Shown here piece after piece: positions 37,241 to 47,400 of a stretch of 64,000 nt of DNA. Positions within the stretch are counted from its first letter, which is position 1. Each line of letters opens with the position of its first letter. Location: positions 19,963-83,962 of the forward strand of contig JANPIL010000201.1 in NCBI GenBank assembly GCA_031424975.1. The letters run 5' to 3'. The notes under the pieces were generated by a model. That model was not told where the DNA came from. It made no database searches and was given only the letters and a program-made list of their open reading frames with translations. A program made the position numbers and the translations under genes. The DNA is from Xanthocytophaga sp031424975 (GTDB lineage: Bacteria > Bacteroidota > Bacteroidia > Cytophagales > 172606-1).

Positions 37241-39007
37241 ATGAAAAGGCTTTTTATAACATTCACTGTTTTGTTAATAGCAGTAACTGGCTGCCGCGAC
37301 GAGGAGGTAAATGACCCGAACAGTTATAACTCGGGCAATTTTCCGGCCACAATCAGTCAGCTCCAGTCGGTGCTGGTAGGCGCTTATTCGCAGCAGCGTT
37401 CCAATAGCCTGTATGGATTCGAATATTTATCCAAAGTCATTTTCTCGCTCGACCACACCGCTGACCTGGGGTTCACGGAGTTTTCCCAGTGGAACGAGAT
37501 GCAGACCAATAACGTAACGCCCTCCAACTCGTATGGCGAAGGCACTTGGAATGACTTGTACACGGGGGTGCAACGCAGCAGCACTTTTTTGGCTGCCGCA
37601 GAAAATTACCGGTCAAAGTTCATGAAAGCCGGTGAGGAAAAAGAGGTTCGGCTGATGGAAGGAGAGGCACATTTTTTAAGGGCTTTCTTTTATTTCCATT
37701 TGATCAACCTGTACGGTGAGTCATATATTGTTAACGGAGCCGGTGGCAACGCAAAAGGGGTTCCCCTGATTCCCACTGTCAAGACTGTCGCCGATACACA
37801 AGTACCACGGAGTTCGGTTAAAGAAGTATGGGATTATATCATAGCCGATCTGGCCAAATCCGTGGAATTACTCGGCAACCAGACCTGGGCTGGCAATAAT
37901 GTATCCAGGGTGACCGGAGTAGCCGCCAAGGCACTGCTGGGCAAAGCGTACGTATTTACCGAAGATTGGGCGAATGCAAAATCCACGCTGAAAGATGTGA
38001 TTGACAACGGCGGAAAAACGCTGGTGCCATTCGCTACCTACCGGAATATTTTTAATGGCGACAACGAATTTTCGTCGGAATCAATCTACGAAATAAACGT
38101 TGAACGTGATTTGACTTCCGGATTCGGCACCTTTACCGGCCCTAACATCACCACGGCCGCCGGCTTGATTTACGCCCCGACGGTGATGCAGGACAACGGG
38201 TCAGCCGGTGCATTCGGTTTCGGAAACATATTTCTGCACGATAAGAATCTCCAGCGTTTTGGCTTCCGACTGCCCGTTTGGACGCTGGTTGAGAACCCCG
38301 ATTTTGATCCGGATCAGGACGGGGACATTGACAACCTGAAGCAGGTAATCGACCCGACTTATGTGGCGCAGTCCAAGCAATTCAGGTTGGACAACACCGT
38401 TGACCCCAGACTTTACGTGAGTGCCCTCCAACCTTGGGTGGATGAGCTGAATGATGGCACACGCAACAGGCTGGTGCTCCGGGCCAAAGAAATTGCCAGT
38501 AATCTCCAACCTCTGTACCACGGTTGGAGCCTGAGAAAAATGGCAAACCTACAGGGAGTTTTATGGAGCTTTAAGGCGACCGACGATGCCAACATTTATT
38601 TTTTGAGGCTCGCTGACGTTTACCTGTTATACGCCGAAGCCTGTTCGGAGAGTGGCGACAACACATCGGCACTGGAATACATCAACAAAGTCAAACGGAG
38701 GGCGTATAATTACCCGGTCAACGCACCTTCGGCCGTTGATTATCCTTCCCTGACCAGTCCGACCAAAGCCAATGACCCGGTGCTGGGCAACAGTCCGCTA
38801 CGCTACGAACGTTGGGCCGAGTTATTCGGAGAAGGTCAATGGTGGTTCGATGTATGCCGGTGGAAGGTCGGCGACAAGGAAGCCGCTTTTTACGGCAAGA
38901 CTATTCCGGGCAACATCCAATGGTCGGATAGCAAGTCGTACAAGCTGCCCATCCCAACGGCTGAAATCAACACCAACACCAAAATCCAGCAGAGTGACGG
39001 GTACTGA
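37241..39007 (+). CDS. SusD/RagB-type substrate-binding lipoprotein
   Basis: Start chosen at ATG 37241, which gives the lipoprotein signal RLFITFTVLLIAVTGC (Cys about residue 18); the open frame extends back to 37190 inside susC, without signal character. The 588-residue protein shows the SusD/RagB pattern: an N-terminal TPR-like helical part with GEAHFLRAFFYFHLINLYG (about 141-160), AKALLGKAYVFTEDWANAK, and the C-terminal RLADVYLLYAEA, YINKVKRRAYN and ERWAELFGEGQWWFDVCRWK. It covers the SusC pore and binds glycan at the cell surface. The gene follows susC by 22 bases. It ends 39 bases before repeat copy D. Confidence 0.97.
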   Translation: MKRLFITFTVLLIAVTGCRDEEVNDPNSYNSGNFPATISQLQSVLVGAYSQQRSNSLYGFEYLSKVIFSLDHTADLGFTEFSQWNEMQTNNVTPSNSYGEGTWNDLYTGVQRSSTFLAAAENYRSKFMKAGEEKEVRLMEGEAHFLRAFFYFHLINLYGESYIVNGAGGNAKGVPLIPTVKTVADTQVPRSSVKEVWDYIIADLAKSVELLGNQTWAGNNVSRVTGVAAKALLGKAYVFTEDWANAKSTLKDVIDNGGKTLVPFATYRNIFNGDNEFSSESIYEINVERDLTSGFGTFTGPNITTAAGLIYAPTVMQDNGSAGAFGFGNIFLHDKNLQRFGFRLPVWTLVENPDFDPDQDGDIDNLKQVIDPTYVAQSKQFRLDNTVDPRLYVSALQPWVDELNDGTRNRLVLRAKEIASNLQPLYHGWSLRKMANLQGVLWSFKATDDANIYFLRLADVYLLYAEACSESGDNTSALEYINKVKRRAYNYPVNAPSAVDYPSLTSPTKANDPVLGNSPLRYERWAELFGEGQWWFDVCRWKVGDKEAAFYGKTIPGNIQWSDSKSYKLPIPTAEINTNTKIQQSDGY

Positions 39008-39045
39008 CTGTGCGTGAATCCCAGTGATTCCGGCAAATTATCAGA

Positions 39046-39226
39046 GTTGTTAGTATGCTGATGGCCAGTGATTTATACGCTTTGCCTCGGGCCGGCCTGT
39101 TGGAAAATAGTATCTTTTCGGAAGCCCAAACCCGCCGTTGCCCGGAACAAACGGGAAACCAAGCACCCGGCAATTTTCGCGCACGCGAATAGGACTCATA
39201 ACAAGCTGGTTATCAGCATACATTAA
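39046..39226 (-). repeat. Dispersed repeat family, copy D (181 bp)
   Basis: The left end GTTGTTAGTATGCTGATGG and the right end CTGGTTATCAGCATACATTA are inverted repeats of one another with few changes. The core at 39102-39133 reads GGAAAATAGTATCTTTTC then GGAAGCCCAAACC. It ends 18 bp before the next start codon and is inverted relative to copies C and E. Confidence 0.85.
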
Positions 39227-39244
39227 TTTCAAATACAAAAAATC

Positions 39245-40999
39245 ATGACTACTCACATATTCAAAACAACGATAGCCACCTTATTGGCCTTTGTTTTACT
39301 GGAATTAACCGTGCAATCACAAGTACAATCCAAACCTGCGGATAAATTTGTCGATATGATTGGTGTGTGTGTACACAGTGCAAGGAACTGGACGCAGTAC
39401 ACCAACAGCCCCGAGTTACCCAATGCTGAGCAAACCACCATCAATACGGCTGTGAATATAAGGATAAGGCATCTGCGGGATGGCATTTACGGTTGGAACG
39501 GCGGGGTGGAAGATTTTGATATGAACAACCGGGGGGTGGTCACCCGTTTTTCGGCTATTTCACAAGCGGGTGCCAACGCGGGTATCCCGGGCGGTTTTAC
39601 TTGGATAATCACCGACAACCAAGATGACTGGAAGCGGCTGAGAGACAGTTATCTGATTCCGCTGGGCAACAAGGTGATTGTTTTGGAGGGAGCCAACGAG
39701 AATATGGGGGTAAACGGCGATGCGCAGGCTTACCGGCAAATAAGGAATTGGTGGAATAATATTCTCCCGTCGCTCCCAAACTTAAAAATCGCTACCAATA
39801 CCGGACCCACCGCTGCCTGCGAAATCGCCACTGCGGGTTCGATCAATAATTACGTGCATTATGGAAACGCGCACCCCTACCATTTTTGGCCTCCTTTCCA
39901 ACCTTGGGGAAAATTGGCCCATTGTGCATTCAATAGTACTTGCGCGCCACCCACCATCTCCTTGTGGACTGCTCCCGATAACAACGGCGGAACCATCGGG
40001 TATCTGGCGGCAACAAGGACTCGTAGAGTGGCGTCTTACAAACCCATGATTTTCACCGAGTGGGGCTACCCCACTACTCCCGATGATGCCAATGGCTGGG
40101 GGGTGGATGAACAGACCGCCGCCAAATACACTTTGCGCGGCTTTTTAGAGCATTTCAACGCGGGTATTGTCTACTCTTGCGCATACGAGCTTTTAGATCC
40201 CGATCCCGTGAGCCCGTTCAATGCTGACCCCGAAAAGCATTTTGGCTTGGCTTATGTAAACGGCAGGCTCAAGCCATCCGGAACAGCTTTAAAACGCTTG
40301 ATCGGCCTTCTTGAAGATGTGGGAAACACAAACATCCCGACTGGTTCTTTGAACTATAAACTCAGTGGCGGCGGATTGAGTTTTACCGATGACAAGAATG
40401 CAACCACCAACGAAATTCATCAGACGTTGGTGCAGAAAGCCAATGGGAAATATTACCTTGTGTTGTGGCAGGAAGCAATCAGTACCAACGCCAATGGGGT
40501 GGGCCTAAGTGTTTCCCCGGTAAATGTTTCGGTAAATTTCGGTCAAACGGTATCGGCCCTGAAAGCCTATCTGCCAACCACCACTGACAACGCGAATCCG
40601 GTGGTAAATACCAGCAATGTCTCCTCCTATACGTTCAGCGTTCCTGACCATCCTTTGGTTATTGAAATGACTTTGGGTGCTGCAACCGGTTCAAATTCCG
40701 GTGTAGTTACTGCAAATGAATCATCCGTAGCGGAAACAAACAGCAGTAAGGGAGATGTATTGGATGTCTATCCCAACCCGGCTACCGGCTCGGTGACCAT
40801 CGGTTTTGGCAAGGACTTGAAACAGGGGCCGGTACAGGTGGAACTGTTGGATTGGCTGGGCCGGAGGGTATATTCGTCAGGTGCAGTCTCAAGCCGTTCC
40901 GCCTTGCAAGTAAGTACCAGCAAATACCCCAACGGCACTTATGCCATCAAAGTAACCCAAGGATTGAAAGTGGTTACCAAAAAACTGGTTATGGAGTAG
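39245..40999 (+). CDS. Clan GH-A-like secreted glycosidase with type IX sorting domain
   Basis: 584 residues with a signal peptide (cleavage near VQSQV). An alpha/beta barrel (about 35-365) contains VIVLEGANENMG, where the Glu after Asn resembles a clan GH-A acid/base, and KPMIFTEWGYPTT with a candidate nucleophile Glu. I cannot place it in a numbered family. A beta domain follows, then a C-terminal type A T9SS sorting domain (about 505-584: LDVYPNPATGSVTIGF, LLDWLGRRVYS, GTYAIKVTQGLKVVTKKLVM). It is therefore expected to be exported through the type IX system and attached to or released from the surface, giving the initial cut before SusCD import. It is flanked by inverted repeat copies D and E, with E starting one base after the stop. 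Confidence 0.75.
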   Translation: MTTHIFKTTIATLLAFVLLELTVQSQVQSKPADKFVDMIGVCVHSARNWTQYTNSPELPNAEQTTINTAVNIRIRHLRDGIYGWNGGVEDFDMNNRGVVTRFSAISQAGANAGIPGGFTWIITDNQDDWKRLRDSYLIPLGNKVIVLEGANENMGVNGDAQAYRQIRNWWNNILPSLPNLKIATNTGPTAACEIATAGSINNYVHYGNAHPYHFWPPFQPWGKLAHCAFNSTCAPPTISLWTAPDNNGGTIGYLAATRTRRVASYKPMIFTEWGYPTTPDDANGWGVDEQTAAKYTLRGFLEHFNAGIVYSCAYELLDPDPVSPFNADPEKHFGLAYVNGRLKPSGTALKRLIGLLEDVGNTNIPTGSLNYKLSGGGLSFTDDKNATTNEIHQTLVQKANGKYYLVLWQEAISTNANGVGLSVSPVNVSVNFGQTVSALKAYLPTTTDNANPVVNTSNVSSYTFSVPDHPLVIEMTLGAATGSNSGVVTANESSVAETNSSKGDVLDVYPNPATGSVTIGFGKDLKQGPVQVELLDWLGRRVYSSGAVSSRSALQVSTSKYPNGTYAIKVTQGLKVVTKKLVME

Positions 41000-41000
41000 C

Positions 41001-41172
41001 GTTGTTGTATGCCGATAAACAGTCTGTTGTAAACCCTATTTGCGTGGGTGGAAACTAACGGGTGCTTGGTTTTCTGTTTGTTCCGGCCAACGGCGGGTTT
41101 GGGCTTCCCGAAAGATACTATTTTCCAACAGGCCGGCCCGAGGCAAAGCGTATAAATCAGCGGTATGACAGC
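41001..41172 (+). repeat. Dispersed repeat family, copy E (172 bp)
   Basis: The left end GTTGTTGTATGCCGATAAAC begins one base after the stop of the T9SS glycosidase. The core at 41096-41126 reads GGTTTGGGCTTCCCGAAAG then ATACTATTTTCC. Compared with copy D reversed, about 10 bp near the right end (GGCCAGTGAT) are missing between short TGAT repeats. Confidence 0.8.
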
Positions 41173-41214
41173 TTTTTTTAAAAAAGTCTTCATTTTCGGG
41201 CAGTCCGGATAAAA

Positions 41215-41530
41215 CGCCGCAAATTTGCCCGTCAACTGGAGGGCGAATCTGCAACCGAACTTTTCTATGAGGCTCTTTGCCTGAGCCGGGCAGACAGCTG
41301 TTATGATACTGCGGTAGGCGAATCGCTCTTTTCCTGTTTAAAAACCGAACTTCTGCGAAACGGTTTTTTTAAGCCCTGAAGAGTCAAGAACAAAGATTTT
41401 TGAATACATTGAGGTTTATTACAACCGAATTCCAAGATACTCATCTTGGGGCTTCAAAATTCGGAGCAGTTCGAGGAAAAGTACAAATTGCAATCTCTTT
41501 CACTCGTAAGTCCACTGTCTCAAGAAATAG
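41215..41530 (+). pseudogene. Remnant of an IS3-family transposase (orfB C-terminus)
   Basis: The frame reads CLSRADSCYDTAVGESLFSC then LKTELLRNGF (about 41278-41360), matching the IS3 OrfB end (SMSRKGDCYDNAVAESFFxxLKTE) and keeping the last catalytic Glu (codon 41320-41322). A stop follows. Sequence from about 41384 then gives ESRTKIFEYIEVYYNR and, after a frame change, SEQFEEKYKLQSL, the usual C-terminal end (spaced as in FEYIEVFYNR...SPEQFE). The N-terminal half, including the first two catalytic Asp residues, is absent, and no intact ends are visible. It is directly next to repeat copy E and 18 bases before the GH127-like gene. Confidence 0.75.
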
Positions 41531-41548
41531 GACCACCTCACACCTCAC

Positions 41549-44194
41549 ATGACCAAAAACACCAACCGTTCCTTCGTACTCATTGGCTTGCTTGCCTTGG
41601 GTTTTACCAGCCTGGTAGCCGTAAGTTTCACACCAAAGAGTAATGCGGATGGCTTTCCTCTTCCGGAAAAATGGAAATTTCAAACGGGCGACAATGCCGC
41701 GTATTCCCAACCCGGCTTCGACGACAGCAAGTGGAAGACCATACCGGTCGGTGTTGTGTGGGAAGCGGCCGGCTACGATGGCTACGACGGCATTGCTTGG
41801 TACCGCGCCAAAGTGGTCATTCCTTCCTCGTTCAAAAGCAAAAATTCCGTGTCGAATGCGCTGAAGATAGCCTTGGGGAAAATTGATGATTTTGATGAGA
41901 CCTACGTCAACGGCAAGCTGGTTGGCCGCCTGAACGACTGGCAAACCGAACGGATGTATCTGATTCCCTCCGATATTATTCGCTGGGACCAGGAAAACAC
42001 CATCGCCGTCCGGGTGGATGACCAAGGCGGAATTGGCGGAATGCGGGCCGGGCCTTACGCCTTGAAAAACACCCTTCAGCTTTCGGATATTCTGACCGTC
42101 ATGGCAAAGGCGGATTCCGCAAAAAACGGCTCGTCCGGCCCTGGTATTTCTCCTGAAATGTTGCTTTTCGGCTTCAAAACTCCCGTTGCCACTTTGAAAG
42201 GCGTGCTGAAGGTCAGGGTTTTCAATCCGGCGAACAAAAAGGTTTTATTCAAAAAAGAGGAAGCCATCACCCTCGGCAACCGAGCCGATACCATATACCG
42301 TGTAAATGCCGCCGTCCACGAGCCGGGTGCCTATCTGATGGAGGCTTCGTTTACGGCCCCTCCTTTTACCGATACGGTAAAATACAGTACGCTCTATACC
42401 CATGTTCCGATGCAGCGGACGGGTGAAAAACTTACCGCCCCTTCAGTCAACCTCACCGTACCCGATGCCGCGGCGGCCTTTCCTTTCGAGGATATCCAAC
42501 TGGGCGGCTACCTGAACGAAAGACTGACCGCTAACTTGGTGCAGCGATTGCTTAAAATTGATGAAACCGGCATCTTGGAAGGGTATTACAACCGGCCCGG
42601 CAAGCAAACCTGGGTGGGCGAATATCCCGGAAAATACCTGCACGCGGCCGCGCGGACTTGGCGTTACTCAAAAAACGCGCAATTAAAAACCCAAATGGAT
42701 CGCATTGTCGATATTTTACTGGCTTGCCAACGGGAAGACGGTTATTTGGGAACTTATCTGCCCGCCAATTACTGGACGGATTGGGACGTGTGGGCACATA
42801 AATACAATATGCTTGGATTGCTGAGCTATTATGCGGCAACTGGTTATGCGCCGGCTTTGGAGACATCGAAAAAAATGGGTGATTTGTTGTGCCGGACATT
42901 CGGCGAAGGCAAAGGCCAGCGAAACATTGTCGAATCGTCGGGCCATGTGGGTATGGCTTCTACCAGCGTGCTGGAGCCGATGACCGAATTGTACCGGTAC
43001 ACGGGCGATAAGAAGTACCTCGACTTTTGCCAGTACATTATCAAAGCCTACGACTCACCGAACGGGCCCAAAATAATTTCGACCCTGACCACGGTTGGCA
43101 AGGTCAATAAAACCGCCAATGCAAAGGCTTACGAAATGATGTCGAACCTGACCGGCATCGTCAAATTGTACCAATTGACCGGCAATAAGCAATTACTTGA
43201 TGCCGCTACTGTTGCTTGGAATGATGTGGCCGCCAACAAACTCTATGTTACCGGTACGGCCAGCAAACAGGAATATTTTCAGGAAGATTTTGTATTGCCC
43301 GCCGGTAATGACGTGCACATGGGCGAAGGGTGCGTTACAACCACTTGGCTGCAGTTCAGTCAGGCACTGTACAACCTGACCGGCGAGGCGAAATACGTGG
43401 ATGAAATTGAAAAAACGATTTACAACCATTTGTTTGCGGCCGAAAACCCGCAAACCGGCTGCGTGAGCTACTATACCGCTTTACAGGGGAAAAAGCCGTT
43501 TCGTTGCAGCATTGACGCGCACTGTTGCCTGGCCAGCATTCCGCGGGGCATCGCCGCCATTCCCGAATTGGCTTTCACAAAAAACACGGCCAATGGATTC
43601 AATCTGAACCTGTACACCGCCGGTAAATTCACCGGCAAGGTGAAGGCCAAAGACGGGAAGGAAGTCACGGTTGCCTGCGTACTGGAAACGAAATTTCCCG
43701 AAAATGGAAAGATAACGATTCAACTCAACCCCCAAACGAAAACCGAATTCCGGGTGGCACTGCGGGTGCCTGCTTGGTGTACCAATTTCACCGCCGTTGT
43801 GAACGGAAAAACCCGGCAGGGAATATCGGGCAAGTATTTGAACCTGGATCAGCAATGGGACAAAAAATCCATCATCCAAGTATCCTTTGACTTAAATACG
43901 CAGGTGCTCGACGGAGGAGTGAGTTATCCCAACAACATCGCATTCAGGGTAGGCCCGCAGGTATTGGCCATTGACCAGGCGTTAAATCCACAGATTAAAA
44001 ATTTAGACCAAGTCACCATGCGTAAGCCCGGGATTCTCACCATTGCCAAAACCGCACTTCCCCCGGGCTGGGTGGGTTCGCAGGTATTCAAAACCGAGGC
44101 TTATTACCAAAACCAACCCGTTGAGTTGCTTTTGGTGCCGTTTGCCGATGCCGGTGAAACTGACGGCGAAGTGCGGGTGTGGCTTCCGAAATAA
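41549..44194 (+). CDS. GH127-like (DUF1680) glycosidase with N-terminal jelly-roll domain
   Basis: 881 residues with a signal peptide (LIGLLALGFTSLVAVSF). An N-terminal beta-galactosidase-type jelly roll (about 35-190: WKFQTGDNAAYSQPGFDDSK, AWYRAKVVIP) precedes a linker domain and a six-hairpin barrel. E593 and C595 (GEGCVTTT) and the C659-C660 pair (DAHCCLAS) match the zinc ligand and cysteine-nucleophile layout of GH127 beta-L-arabinofuranosidases. The barrel also has the family HLNAYY-like helices and ends in a C-terminal beta-sandwich. The natural substrate may be another furanoside or pyranoside, since DUF1680 is broad. It is preceded by an IS3 remnant and followed by repeat copy F. The start ATG is the only one that gives a signal peptide. 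Confidence 0.85.
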   Translation: MTKNTNRSFVLIGLLALGFTSLVAVSFTPKSNADGFPLPEKWKFQTGDNAAYSQPGFDDSKWKTIPVGVVWEAAGYDGYDGIAWYRAKVVIPSSFKSKNSVSNALKIALGKIDDFDETYVNGKLVGRLNDWQTERMYLIPSDIIRWDQENTIAVRVDDQGGIGGMRAGPYALKNTLQLSDILTVMAKADSAKNGSSGPGISPEMLLFGFKTPVATLKGVLKVRVFNPANKKVLFKKEEAITLGNRADTIYRVNAAVHEPGAYLMEASFTAPPFTDTVKYSTLYTHVPMQRTGEKLTAPSVNLTVPDAAAAFPFEDIQLGGYLNERLTANLVQRLLKIDETGILEGYYNRPGKQTWVGEYPGKYLHAAARTWRYSKNAQLKTQMDRIVDILLACQREDGYLGTYLPANYWTDWDVWAHKYNMLGLLSYYAATGYAPALETSKKMGDLLCRTFGEGKGQRNIVESSGHVGMASTSVLEPMTELYRYTGDKKYLDFCQYIIKAYDSPNGPKIISTLTTVGKVNKTANAKAYEMMSNLTGIVKLYQLTGNKQLLDAATVAWNDVAANKLYVTGTASKQEYFQEDFVLPAGNDVHMGEGCVTTTWLQFSQALYNLTGEAKYVDEIEKTIYNHLFAAENPQTGCVSYYTALQGKKPFRCSIDAHCCLASIPRGIAAIPELAFTKNTANGFNLNLYTAGKFTGKVKAKDGKEVTVACVLETKFPENGKITIQLNPQTKTEFRVALRVPAWCTNFTAVVNGKTRQGISGKYLNLDQQWDKKSIIQVSFDLNTQVLDGGVSYPNNIAFRVGPQVLAIDQALNPQIKNLDQVTMRKPGILTIAKTALPPGWVGSQVFKTEAYYQNQPVELLLVPFADAGETDGEVRVWLPK

Positions 44195-44302
44195 CGGCAA
44201 CAAACAGCCGGTTTTATCCGCATATACTCATCACCCGTCAATGGGGCTACCATAATCCGGCAACCAATAAATCGGATGTCCCGCAAAAAAAATGCAAGGC
44301 CC

Positions 44303-44452
44303 GGAAAATAGTATCCCTGCCTGTCCGGCAGGCAGGTTTTCAAAACACCAAACCCCCCGCTGTCAGAACAAACAGAAAACGTACATTTCAAGGCTGAAAA
44401 ATCCGGCTGAAGCAAAAGTGCAACAGGCTGATTGTCACATTACTGTAACGCT
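44303..44452 (-). repeat. Dispersed repeat family, copy F (diverged, hairpin inserted)
   Basis: The core GGAAAATAGTATC (44303-44315) is followed by a perfect palindrome with CCTGCCTG and CAGGCAGG arms, then TTTTCAAAACACCAAACC. The right end CAGGCTGATTGTCACATTAC lies about 17 bp before the TTG start of the next gene. The left boundary is unclear; it may reach to about 44210. Confidence 0.65.
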
Positions 44453-44468
44453 AACGTTTTCCATTCCC

Positions 44469-47400
44469 TTGCGAACCCGAATACGATTCTTCTGCCTTCT
44501 TTTTTTTCCGTTTGGCCTGTCCGCTTGGGCCCAGATGAAGCCGCCCGCCGAATGGGAACGCTACGATTCGGTGTTCCGCATTCAATCCGGCCTGCGCCGC
44601 TACGACTACGATGTGTCTTTGATCCAATCCTCGGTACCAGCCAACATCCTGTGGCCCGGTGAACAGCCCCGCATCACCTTTCAGGTGGCCAACCGGCTGG
44701 ATAAACCCTTATCGGTGGAAGGCAAACTGGAAGTGATCCGCTACGGCACACGGGGCAAACCCAACGATGTCTGGATGCCAGTGGTAGTCAAATTCGCCGA
44801 CGCACAGGCCCAGCCGGTTACCGTGAAACTGGCGGCCAACGGCTACGCGGACGTAACCGTGCGCCCGGTTATTCCTGATACGCTGGGCGGCTACGCGCTA
44901 ATACTCGATCTGGGGCCGCATGGTCGCCGGCTGGTCACGAGCTTGGTGCGCACTTTTGCCGCCGACCCGCAACGCTTGCAGTATCCCCGGCAGTCGCTCG
45001 ACGACCTCGGCCCCGACGTGCTGCACCGGCTGGGGGTACAGGCCATTCGAATGGGCGTACCTTATTTGCCCACGCAGCACCGCGACTATCAGGCCGAAAT
45101 GAATAAACTCGGCGAAAAACTGCGCGAATACGCCCGCCGCAACATCACCGTGTTGCTGATGTTCGGCGAAGGCCCGGCCCTGACTCCGTTGGGTACGCCG
45201 CGTTCCTTTCTGGACTCCAGCGGTGCGTTCCTCAAAACCAAGCAGGATTACGCCTGGTTACCGCAACTGGATGAGGATTTTGGCAAATTTGTGCAGCATT
45301 TGTGCACGCAGTACGGCTGGCCCCGGGGGCCGGTTACGGCCGTATCGCTATGGAACGAACCCTGGGAAGGAATTTCCATATCCGGCTGGCAGGCCGATAT
45401 GTTGCGCTACCGCGAAATTTATTCGGCGATGGCGGAAGGCGTGCTTGCCGCCCGGAAAGAAGGAGCGGACGTGCTGGTGGGCGGTACTGATTCGCATTCC
45501 AACGCTTGGGACAAGCTGTTTGCCGACGGAAAAATGACATTCCTGCCCGTTTTTGATTTTTGTTCCATCCACTACGAAGGCATGGAGTCGCCCTGCCTGT
45601 ACCCGGAGTGGAACGGGCGGCAGTCGCCCCAGGGCCGGGTAAAAATATGGGACACCGAAAGTTGGGTGGGCAATACCGATGACCGCATCGGGCTGGTGGT
45701 GGCCGCCAACCGTTCGGCCGGTTACGACCGTTCAATGGGAATTTACGGCGGCTACCTGACGGATGCCGAACCCGAAGCCACCCAGCGGATCCGTACGGCG
45801 GAGGGTGAACGCGAAGTGCCCCAGCCCCCGGCAGCTTGGTCGCCGGCGGCGGCCGTGGGTGCTGTGCAGCACATAGTCGGCGAACGGGCGTTCAAACGCT
45901 TGCTTTTTCCAAACGGCCTGCCTTGGGTGATGGAGTTTGAAGGCCGCAAAGGCCGGGCCGACGACGGCACGCTGGTGGTTTGCGGCGACATCGGCGAAGC
46001 ATTCGGGGCGGAAAACGTGCTGTTCCGGGAGGTACGGGGCTTGGGCGAAGTGGCGGAACAAGAGACCCTCCGGCAACAGTTGGCCGCCTTGCCTGCCGAT
46101 TCGCCCGCCCGAAAATCGTTGGAAGCACAACTGCGCACCTACCCCGCCCTGACCAGCGGCAAACTCGTACTGAAAGCCCATTCCAGTTTTCGCCTGTACG
46201 ACTTCTACGGCAACCGGCAACCCGCCTGCAGTGGTGTGCTGGTGGTTCCGTTGAGTTTTCAGGGCTACTTCCTGCGCACCGATGGCACCAAGGGCTCCTT
46301 CAACCGGCTGGTGGAGGCCCTGCGGAAAGCCCGCATCGAAGGCTACGAACCGGTGGAAATCCTGGCCGCCGATCCTATCCGGCGGGTAGAAAAAGAATCC
46401 GTGCTGAGGTTGAAAGTCACCAATGTCCTCAACCGTCCGGTAAGCGGTTCTCTCACGGTTTCCTTGGGCAAGCTTACCCTGCAGGCCCCCGCCCGGCTTG
46501 CCTTCGGGCCGCACCAGACCCGCACCGTGGCGGTGGCCGTAACGGGCGGTGTGCCCGCCCCCGACAACACCTATCCCCTGACGGTAACGTTCGACGCGGG
46601 CAGCGACGGCCGGGCCGTGCATTACGAAGTGATGCACGTGAACCTGATTGCCCGGCGACCAATTCAGATAGACGGCCAACTGGATGACTGGCAAGGCGTG
46701 CTGCCCCAGCCGGTCAGCAGTGGGGCCGCTTCGGTCAGCCTTACCGAAGCGGCTTGGTATCCCTTCAAACAGTTTGATACCACAGCGGGCGGTCAGGCGA
46801 CGGGCTATCTGGCCTACGATTCGGCTTATTTCTACTTCGCCGCCAAAGTGGCCGATGCAACGCCCCACACCGGAACCTACCGCTTCGAAACCCGCCCCGA
46901 CGACGAATTCTTCTACCCCGAAGTAGCCTACCAACACAATGCAAAAACGTCCCTCCATCACCGGGAAAATAACCGGGAAGTAATGGAAAACGAATCTTGG
47001 TCTTTGCAAAAGCCGGATGGAACCGGCCGCCTGATGCACTACTGGGAAGCGGGAGAAAACACCAACTCCTTTGGCGTGGATTTGAACCTGCCCCTTAACC
47101 AGCCGCGCCGGGTGTCATTTTACCTACCCAATTTGGATGTCTGGAAGGTAAACATCTCGATTTATGACCAGTCAACCGGCACTTTACTGGCGACACACCA
47201 AGCCGACCAACTTTGGGACGGCACGTACCTGACTTTCAACGTTGCCGGTGCGGTGCGTGTGGTCGTGCAGGCGGCTGATTGGTGGTACACGGCCAAGCTG
47301 GCCGCCCTCTTCTTCGATCCGGTGCACGAGGTAGTTGCGGCCACTTCGGCTTACGCCTCTTTCCGGCAGGCGGACTTCGACACGAAGGGTAATTGGAAAG

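Noticed and set aside
45732..47039. Long minus-strand open frame of 435 codons opposite the GC-rich clan GH-A gene
   Set aside because: It mirrors a strongly supported coding sequence with clear motifs; GC-rich codons leave antisense frames open. No domain or signal is visible in it.
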